Of a stretch of 6,817 nucleotides of DNA, positions 1-4,767 are shown piece after piece. Made by a program: the position numbers and the translations under genes. The stretch is from Acidimicrobiaceae bacterium. GTDB lineage: Bacteria; Actinomycetota; Acidimicrobiia; Acidimicrobiales; UBA8190. The notes under the pieces were generated by a model that saw only the letters and a program-made list of their open reading frames with translations, was not told the DNA's origin and searched no databases. The stretch is from contig PKWD01000076.1 in NCBI GenBank assembly GCA_003131945.1, positions 6,773 through 13,589 on the forward strand. The letters are read 5' to 3'. Position 1 is the stretch's first letter; every line of letters starts with the position of its first letter.

Positions 1-535
1 CGCCGACGCGCTCAACTACGCCGCCTACTACCGTCAGATCGTCACCGCCATGCGCACGGTCGGTCCCTGGCTGCGTTTCATCTGGGAGGGCGCCGATCCC
101 CAGGACGGTGCCCACCCCACGTACACAGCCGACCAGGCTTATCCGGGTGACCAGTACGTCAACTACATCGGTACCGACACCTACGACCAGTCGTGGGTCG
201 GCAGCTGCGGCATCCCCTTCAACAACACCGCGACGGCGGCCGAGTCCAACTGCAGCTGGGCCGCCAATACACTGCCCGGCCTGACCAGGGTGGCCGACTT
301 CGCCTTCGCTCACGGCAAGCCCGTCGTGTTCCCCGAGTGGGGCCTGGCCATCCGCGGGGACGGCCACGGCATGGGCGACGACCCCACCTTCATCAATCTG
401 ATGTCGGCGTGGATGGCCGGGCACAGCGTGGCCTTCGACGACTACTTCAACTTCGATGTGTCCGGGCAGGTCGACGCCATCACCGACGGACAGTTCCCGG
501 CGTCTCTGGCCGCCTACCACGCCGACTTCGGCTGA
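1..535 (+). CDS. Glycoside hydrolase, GH26-like (mannanase-type), C-terminal part
   Basis: This is the 3' part of a gene that enters from the left edge; the frame reads from base 2 and about 177 residues are visible. The fragment looks like the second half of a (beta/alpha)8 glycosidase of the GH26 type. YPGDQYVNYIGTDTYDQSW matches the usual PGD-YVD-IG-D-YD strand, and KPVVFPEWGL carries a glutamate (codon 335-337) at the place of the GH26 catalytic nucleophile. A later FDDYFNFD segment and an Ala/Tyr/Phe ending also fit. The acid/base glutamate of the family lies further upstream and is not seen. Two cysteines, in SCGIPF and SNCSW, could form a disulfide, which suggests secretion, but any signal peptide is outside the window. 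GH26 enzymes mostly cut beta-mannans or related beta-glycans; the substrate here cannot be told. Other clan-A families, such as GH5 or GH39, are the main alternatives. Confidence 0.75.
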   Translation, partial: ADALNYAAYYRQIVTAMRTVGPWLRFIWEGADPQDGAHPTYTADQAYPGDQYVNYIGTDTYDQSWVGSCGIPFNNTATAAESNCSWAANTLPGLTRVADFAFAHGKPVVFPEWGLAIRGDGHGMGDDPTFINLMSAWMAGHSVAFDDYFNFDVSGQVDAITDGQFPASLAAYHADFG

Positions 536-565
536 GCCGCTCCTCCGACCACCGGGGGCGGCTCA
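533..565 (+). terminator. Hairpin overlapping the glycosidase stop codon
   Basis: Bases 533-544 pair with 554-565. The core GAGCCGC/GCGGCTC (534-540 with 558-564) is perfect; the stem has 12 pairs with two G-T wobbles and a 9-base loop. It begins inside the TGA stop (533-535). It is followed by AAAGGG and not by a T-run, so it is a terminator-like or mRNA-stabilising hairpin and not a canonical intrinsic terminator. GC-rich actinobacteria often have such T-poor hairpins at gene ends. Confidence 0.5.
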
Positions 566-610
566 AAAGGGCCAAGGACAGAGACGGCCTCTCCTGACGA
601 AGACGCTCGG

Positions 611-646
611 AGGACATGTCGGGCGCCGGGCTCGTAGTGTGCCGAT
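611..646 (+). promoter_or_regulatory. Candidate leaderless promoter of the MTHFR-like gene
   Basis: A -10-like TAGTGT (635-640, the TANNNT pattern of actinobacterial housekeeping promoters) lies 6 bases before the GTG at 647. AGGACA (611-616) sits 18 bases upstream of it and matches 4 of 6 positions of TTGACA. Transcription would begin at or next to the start codon. There is no Shine-Dalgarno sequence in the 20 bases before the GTG, and the frame is closed just upstream by TAG at 635-637, which supports a leaderless mRNA. Confidence 0.5.
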
Positions 647-1423
647 GTGGCAGCGGTCGACTTCGAGGTGATCTGTGAGGTGGAGCCGGCCACCCGTCCG
701 GACCTCATGCACGTCCGACACCAGATCGGCGTGATGAGCCGAGTGGCCTCGGCCTTCTTGATCCCGGACAACCACATCGGCCGTGCCACGGTCTCGAGCA
801 TCGCCGTGGCCCATGAAGTCGCACTCATGGGAGGCCGCTCCATCGCCTGCCTCAATGCCCGGGACCGCAATGTCCTCGGATTTCGCCGGGACCTGCTCAC
901 AGCGGCGGCGTACGGGGTCAACGAGTTCCTGTTCGTCTACGGCGACCGCCCCGAGACCGGTGCCCGTTCCGATGATCTGTCGGTCAGGTCGATGATGGCC
1001 GAAGCGCGGCGCTTCTCCCCTGACAGCGACGGCGCCACGGAGCCACTGCGGTTCGGCGTGACCTCGGGGTTGCGCCCACTGCCCGCATGGAAACGCCAGG
1101 CCGACTTCCTCCTCACGCAGGTGGCCTTCTCCCTCGACGATCTGTTGGAATGGCGGGCCACCGTGCACTTCGACGGCCCCGTCTACGCCGGCGTGATGGT
1201 GATCGCCAGCGCCGCCATGGCCCGGAAACTGTCGACCGACATCCCCCAACTCGCCGTGCCCGAGACGATCATCGACCGGATCGAACGTGACCGCATGGCC
1301 GGTGTCGAGATCGCCCACGACCTGTTCCAGGCCATCAGGGAGTCCGGTGCCTTCGACGGTGTCCATCTGATCCCGGTCTCGAGATACCGGGAGATGGCGT
1401 CCCTGCTCGAAAAGCGCACGTAG
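647..1423 (+). CDS. Methylenetetrahydrofolate reductase-like protein, short form
   Basis: This 258-residue protein fits the MTHFR (MetF) TIM-barrel family, which reduces 5,10-methylene-THF to 5-methyl-THF for methionine synthesis in the cytoplasm. CEVEPA (10-15) matches the FEFFPP segment, with Glu11 at the place of E. coli Glu28. LFVYGDRP (95-102) matches the LRGD segment, with Asp100 at the place of Asp120. LLTQVAFS (155-162) places Gln158 at the folate-contacting Gln183. The C-terminal GAFDGVHLIP (234-243) is also family-like. It is somewhat shorter than classical MetF (about 290-300) and diverges in the middle. Short, flavin-free MTHFRs are known from mycobacteria, so the cofactor is uncertain, and a related folate- or C1-handling role is possible. 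GTG at 647 is chosen because an in-frame stop lies at 635-637 and the promoter fits a leaderless start. It converges on the GNAT gene with an 8-base gap; no other folate gene is nearby. Confidence 0.8.
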   Translation: MAAVDFEVICEVEPATRPDLMHVRHQIGVMSRVASAFLIPDNHIGRATVSSIAVAHEVALMGGRSIACLNARDRNVLGFRRDLLTAAAYGVNEFLFVYGDRPETGARSDDLSVRSMMAEARRFSPDSDGATEPLRFGVTSGLRPLPAWKRQADFLLTQVAFSLDDLLEWRATVHFDGPVYAGVMVIASAAMARKLSTDIPQLAVPETIIDRIERDRMAGVEIAHDLFQAIRESGAFDGVHLIPVSRYREMASLLEKRT

Positions 1424-1431
1424 GACCGGAT

Positions 1432-1959
1432 TCAGTCCCTGACGAGCAAAACGGACGGATCGGACCACGCGTATCTGAGTCGCGCCGGGCTGCCGCCGCC
1501 CGGCGGGGCCCCGAAGCCGCGCTCAACGCACGTCCCACCGAGCGCCTCGTAGAAGCCCTGGGCCGTCTTGTTCTGTTCGAGGACCCAGAGATAGAGACCC
1601 GTCTTCGGTCTCCGCTCGATGACCGCTCCTGCCGTGCGGCCCATCAGGTGCGAGCCGACGCCGCCGCGCTTGCTGCTACGGGCGACATGGAGGTTGTCGA
1701 GGAGAGCGCCCCACGTCGGGTGATCGTCGAAGACGGCGTGGGCAAACCCGACGACGGCACCGTCATCATCGGCCACCATCGTGCGCTCGAGCGGTCCCGG
1801 GGTACTGAGACGTTCCGTCCACACCGCCATCCGATCGGCCAGAACCTCGCCGTCGAGAAAGGCATCCGAGAACGCACCCCGATAGTTCTGGCGCCAGCTG
1901 TCGGCATGCAGCGCGGCGATGGCGGAGGTGTCCTGCGCCGTGGCGTTGCGGTACTGCAT
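1432..1959 (-). CDS. GNAT-family N-acetyltransferase
   Basis: This 175-residue protein is a single GNAT domain, which would move an acetyl group from acetyl-CoA to an amine or protein N-terminus in the cytoplasm. The N-terminus has the family pattern of a helix ending in SWRQNYRG (21-28). VVGFAHAVF (69-77) is beta-4. Motif A, LHVARSSKRGGVGSHLM (90-106), carries the R/K-x-G-x-G/S pyrophosphate loop (KRGGVGS). Motif B, LYLWVLEQNKTAQGFYEALG (122-141), has Asn130 and Tyr137, the usual general-acid tyrosine. The ATG is well supported: AAGGAG (1972-1967 on the - strand) lies 7 bases before it. The short Gly/Pro loop near 150-158 is ordinary for the family. The substrate cannot be told. It lies 116 bases downstream of the hypothetical gene on the same strand and may be co-transcribed with it. 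Confidence 0.9.
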   Translation of the reverse strand: MQYRNATAQDTSAIAALHADSWRQNYRGAFSDAFLDGEVLADRMAVWTERLSTPGPLERTMVADDDGAVVGFAHAVFDDHPTWGALLDNLHVARSSKRGGVGSHLMGRTAGAVIERRPKTGLYLWVLEQNKTAQGFYEALGGTCVERGFGAPPGGGSPARLRYAWSDPSVLLVRD

Positions 1960-2075
1960 TTTCCCACTCCTTCATCGATCGGGCATTGGCACCTGATGGG
2001 TTGCGTCCACTGGTTGCCGCGGCGTCGTCGGGCCCGTCCCTCGACCGCTCTGGATGATGACGAGAAAAGACTAAT

Positions 2076-2465
2076 TCAGCCCACGAACGCCCTGATGTCC
2101 TTCACCAGCTTGTCCTCGATCTCGAGGTTCCAGGCCGTCTCGGCCAGGTCCACGACGAGAAACAGGTCCGAGATGAGCAACGTCTCGATGGCGGCCACGG
2201 CGAGGTGCTCGAGCCACTTGCCGATGCCGATGCGAACAGTGAAGTCGGCGGGACTCCCGGCGACCATGATGGTCATGGCACGATCGGCGGCCACGATCCC
2301 GCGTAGGAAACCACCCTTCTTGGCCTGGATGACCACACCCTGGCCGCTCGGTGTCGAGGTCTGGGTGGTGAAGCCGTCAGTTTTCAGGTACTCCTCGATG
2401 TGCGACTGGAGTGCCTTCAGATCCGTGCCCTTGCCTTGGTAGTGCTCCACCTTTTCGCCGACCAT
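2076..2465 (-). CDS. Conserved protein of unknown function, 129 aa
   Basis: I do not recognise a named family. The start is well supported: AAGGAG (2477-2472 on the - strand) lies 6 bases before the ATG. The protein appears to be a small soluble alpha/beta domain. A helix (13-28) is followed by strand-like segments TTQTSTPSGQGVVIQAKK (33-50) and RAMTIMVAG (62-70), then FTVRIGIGKWLEHLAVAAIE (75-94), a very hydrophobic helix LLISDLFLVVDL (96-107), and a charged C-terminal helix (111-127). There is no signal peptide, and the hydrophobic stretch is broken by acidic residues, so a membrane anchor is unlikely. The compact, motif-like centre (FLRGIVAADRA, VRIGIGKW) looks conserved and not random. 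It diverges from the DinB-like gene across 183 bases and precedes the GNAT gene. It has no catalytic signature I can name; a ligand- or lipid-binding fold is only a guess. Confidence 0.75.
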   Translation of the reverse strand: MVGEKVEHYQGKGTDLKALQSHIEEYLKTDGFTTQTSTPSGQGVVIQAKKGGFLRGIVAADRAMTIMVAGSPADFTVRIGIGKWLEHLAVAAIETLLISDLFLVVDLAETAWNLEIEDKLVKDIRAFVG

Positions 2466-2533
2466 GATGATCTCCTTCGCCTCGACCCTGAGCCTTCTAC
2501 CCAGCGAGTTGGATGTCGATGGGGGGCGACGGC

Positions 2534-2539
2534 AACATA
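2534..2539 (-). promoter_or_regulatory. Candidate -10 element for the hypothetical gene
   Basis: On the - strand these bases read TATGTT, a TANNNT hexamer in an otherwise GC-rich gap. It would give a 5' leader of about 60 bases before the ATG at 2465. No convincing -35 element is present at 16-18 bases, so this rests on one hexamer. Confidence 0.25.
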
Positions 2540-2584
2540 GTCCGCGCCGGTGCCAAATCGACGGCGGACAGATACCGGCGGCCC

Positions 2585-2627
2585 CGAGCGCTCGATGGAG
2601 ATGGATCGGTCGGAGATGCGTCGGTCG
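2585..2627. repeat. 10-bp palindrome followed by a 13-bp imperfect direct repeat
   Basis: CGAGCGCTCG (2585-2594) is a perfect palindrome. It is followed by GATGGATCGGTCG (2600-2612) and GATGCGTCGGTCG (2615-2627), which differ at two positions and are 15 bases apart. They lie in the divergent gap, just upstream of the presumed -10 of the DinB-like gene, where an operator could sit. In GC-rich DNA such short symmetry can also arise by chance. Confidence 0.3.
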
Positions 2628-2635
2628 CCGCCAGC

Positions 2636-2648
2636 AATACTGAGCGTC
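2636..2648 (+). promoter_or_regulatory. Candidate leaderless -10 of the DinB-like gene
   Basis: AATACT (2636-2641) matches 4 of 6 bases of TATAAT and ends 7 bases before the ATG at 2649, which would place the transcription start at the start codon. No Shine-Dalgarno sequence precedes this ATG. The -35 region shows no clear match. The geometry is nearly the same as at the MTHFR-like gene. Confidence 0.35.
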
Positions 2649-3164
2649 ATGAGCGAGTGGGGCCGACTCACCTACGGCGATCCCTGTGGCGGATGTGGGT
2701 TCCGCTGGACGATCACCCAGGAGCGAGCCATAGCCATGGTCTCAGCCACGCCCGAGGAGCTGGCGGGCATGCTCGCCGGCACCGATGGATCGCAAAGGCG
2801 TCCCGATCTGACCTGGCCGGCCGTGGCCTACGTGTGCCACGTCTCGGACAACCTACGCATTTGGGCTGAACGGCTGGCCGGACTGGCTTCGGGTGACCCT
2901 CGTCCGGTCGGCCGGTACGACGAGGACCTGCTGGCCCAGGCTCGTCGCTACGACGAGGTCAGCCTCGCCGGTGCCCTCTGGTCGCTCGACCGAGCGGTGA
3001 AGGACTGGACAGAGGCCGTCCGTCTCGCCCACCGAGTCGGGATCACCCTCGTGCACCCCGATCGGGGCCGACAATCTCTTCTCGACGTCGTGTGTTCGAA
3101 CGCCCACGACGCCTGCCACCACTGCTGGGACGTCCGCCGGACGATCGACGGCCCCGACGGCTGA
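2649..3164 (+). CDS. DinB/maleylpyruvate isomerase-like metal-binding protein
   Basis: This 171-residue protein (from ATG 2649) looks like a four-helix DinB/MDMPI-superfamily protein. His64 in YVCHVSDNLRIWAERLAG (61-78), plus His153 and His157 in NAHDACHHCW (151-160), form the H...H-x3-H pattern that binds a divalent metal. Some family members are thiol-dependent transferases or isomerases using mycothiol or bacillithiol; others have no known activity. A CGGC motif at 13-16 (DPCGGCGFRW) precedes the core, and there are six cysteines in total. Longer in-frame starts exist back to 2550, but the extra 33 residues are Arg/Pro-rich and unlike a domain. The conserved-looking sequence begins at 2649, where a leaderless -10 fits. 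It converges on the GT87 gene with 12 bases between the stops. The substrate is unknown. Confidence 0.8.
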   Translation: MSEWGRLTYGDPCGGCGFRWTITQERAIAMVSATPEELAGMLAGTDGSQRRPDLTWPAVAYVCHVSDNLRIWAERLAGLASGDPRPVGRYDEDLLAQARRYDEVSLAGALWSLDRAVKDWTEAVRLAHRVGITLVHPDRGRQSLLDVVCSNAHDACHHCWDVRRTIDGPDG

Positions 3165-3176
3165 CCGCTCGACGAT

Positions 3177-4658
3177 CTAGACGATTCCCCCGGCGACCGT
3201 CCCCGCGACGCTCCGGGCGACACTGGACAACCCGTCCGACGACGCCACATCGTGCGCATCGCCTCCGTCGGCGGCTGACACTTCCTGGGGATGGTCGAAG
3301 GCGATGACGACCATGGCGCCGACCATGGCCACGAGCAGGCACGCCGTGGTGATGGTGGATATGACAGCGGTCCCCGATCCGAGACCGAGCACCTTGACGG
3401 TGTCATTGGCCGGGATGACGGTGACGATGAGTGCCGGCAGGGCGCACAGCGCCAGGACACCCCCCCACGCTCCCCCGTCACGCAACATTTGTCGCTCGTC
3501 GAGGAATCGGCCGCTGTCGAAGACTCCGGCCCGTGGCCCGGGCCCGTCGCGTGCCCCGACCCCCGTCCCTGTCCCACCGTCGGCTCCGCTCCTGTCGAAG
3601 ATCCCCATTCGATCGACCACCCGGGCCACGGGCTGACGCAAGGCGGTGGCGAAGGGCCACGCCATCAGGAGCAGGTCGTAGTACTCGTGGGCCACACAGA
3701 GAACGGTGGCGACGCCGAGGAGCAGCACCACGGCCGGCGTCAGGGGCCATCCCGGGCGACATGAGGCGCGGGAGACGAAAACGGCGGCCAGGCCGACGAC
3801 CACCACGAAGGCGCCGACCTCGACCCCTCCACCGAAGTGGCCGTGCACATAGCGGGCGATGAGACTGAGGCCATCGATGCGTCCGGGGGACCCCGGGGCA
3901 TCGAGAGGATTGTGGTCGGTGTAGCGCAGGTTGTGGATCACGGCGCGCCCCAAGACGGCGGGCGAACCGGCATTGACACTGAGCCAGATCACGATGGGCA
4001 GGCTGGCGGCGACGAAGATGGCGATGGCGCGTAGGACCACCGGCCACGATCGGCGGGCCAGGATCAGGGCCAGCAAGGGCAGACCGAACGGTGGCTTGCC
4101 CAGCGCGCACGCCAGCGCCACCGCCGCCAGCCAAGGCCGGCGGCGGACCTGGGACCACGCCACATAGGTGATCAGGGCATAGAAGGCGGTGGCCTGTCCC
4201 GTTTCCAGAGTGGCCCGTCCCGGGCGCGAGAGCACCAGGAACCCGGCGATGGCGAGGATGGCCGGGCCACCGAGACGACGGTCGAGCGCCCGGGCGGCCA
4301 CCGAGGCGATGGCCAGCAGACCCCCCAGATTCATGACGAACCACAGGGCGGAAGCCAGGGCCACGGGGAAGAGACCGAAGACCACGGCCAGCCACAGGTG
4401 GATGGGCCCGTAGAGCGGGAACCATCCCTTCGAGAAGGCTTCGACCTGGTGGACCCCGTAGTAGCGCTCGAAGCTGGCGATGTCGTACGGGTCCCGGCCG
4501 TGGAACATGGCTTGGCCCGGGTACCAGATGCTCAAGCGGAAGTCCCCGCCGGTGGTGGCCGAGTGCGCCACGGTGGCCACGGCGATACCGAGGATGACGA
4601 GGGCCACGCACCATCGCAACAGGCGCCGTGGGGTGAGGCGCGTCACGGTTTCGATCAT
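3177..4658 (-). CDS. GT87-family (DUF2029) membrane glycosyltransferase
   Basis: This 493-residue multi-pass membrane protein resembles GT87, GT-C-fold enzymes that use polyprenyl-phosphate sugars (often mannose) on the outer face of the membrane. Diagnostic segments in order are: TM1 (about 15-32); GGDFRLSIWYPGQAMFHG (37-54) with Asp39 in the loop where GT-C enzymes keep their catalytic acid; DPYD (56-59); FPLYGPIHLW (80-89) matching the usual F-YPP segment; ETGQATAF (152-159); and ALGKPPFGLP (185-194). About a dozen hydrophobic helices follow up to 455. An unusual hydrophilic Gly/Arg/Asp-rich stretch (about 349-396) separates the last helices, and the tail (457-493) is soluble. The ATG is preceded by AGGGAG (4673-4668 on the - strand) at 9 bases. 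It lies downstream of the Wzc-like and polymerase-like genes on the same strand, so a role in building the same polysaccharide is likely. Donor and acceptor are not known. Confidence 0.85.
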   Translation of the reverse strand: MIETVTRLTPRRLLRWCVALVILGIAVATVAHSATTGGDFRLSIWYPGQAMFHGRDPYDIASFERYYGVHQVEAFSKGWFPLYGPIHLWLAVVFGLFPVALASALWFVMNLGGLLAIASVAARALDRRLGGPAILAIAGFLVLSRPGRATLETGQATAFYALITYVAWSQVRRRPWLAAVALACALGKPPFGLPLLALILARRSWPVVLRAIAIFVAASLPIVIWLSVNAGSPAVLGRAVIHNLRYTDHNPLDAPGSPGRIDGLSLIARYVHGHFGGGVEVGAFVVVVGLAAVFVSRASCRPGWPLTPAVVLLLGVATVLCVAHEYYDLLLMAWPFATALRQPVARVVDRMGIFDRSGADGGTGTGVGARDGPGPRAGVFDSGRFLDERQMLRDGGAWGGVLALCALPALIVTVIPANDTVKVLGLGSGTAVISTITTACLLVAMVGAMVVIAFDHPQEVSAADGGDAHDVASSDGLSSVARSVAGTVAGGIV

Positions 4659-4741
4659 GGTTTCGGGCTCCCTGGGAAGCGCATCATGGGGAGAGGCTCA
4701 GAGGGAGGGGGCGGAGGCGTCCCTGTCGGAGCCTGCGGTCA

Positions 4742-4765
4742 CGGCCGCACCGAACGGTGCGACCG
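4742..4765 (-). terminator. Hairpin just after the kinase stop codon
   Basis: CGCACCG (4746-4752) pairs with CGGTGCG (4755-4761), and after one mismatch 4742-4744 pairs with 4763-4765, giving about 10 pairs around a very tight loop. On the - strand the outer stem begins 2 bases after the TGA (4768-4770). No T-run follows; instead there is a C-rich, G-poor stretch (4718-4688). It could attenuate transcription into the GT87 gene or protect the upstream mRNA. Confidence 0.4.
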
Positions 4766-4767
4766 CG

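Noticed and set aside
1421..1440. A hairpin between the convergent MTHFR-like and GNAT genes.
   Set aside because: Only about four pairs (GGAC/GTCC) form around an 8-base loop, too weak to call a terminator.
563..1468. A 301-codon open frame on the - strand opposite the MTHFR-like gene.
   Set aside because: Its His/Gly/Arg-rich sequence has no domain and mirrors the GC-rich coding strand; the + strand protein has clear MTHFR motifs.
1648..2442. A 264-codon open frame on the + strand.
   Set aside because: It runs antisense across both the GNAT and the hypothetical gene, which have strong Shine-Dalgarno sites and protein-like sequence; its own translation has no recognisable domain.
2550..2648. 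An N-terminal extension of the DinB-like protein from the GTG at 2550.
   Set aside because: The extra 33 residues are Arg/Pro-rich and non-domain-like, no ribosome binding site precedes it, and the probable promoter lies within it.
3478..4614. A 378-codon frame on the - strand in a second frame of the GT87 gene.
   Set aside because: It is Arg/Pro-rich and lacks the membrane helices and motifs seen in the GT87 frame.
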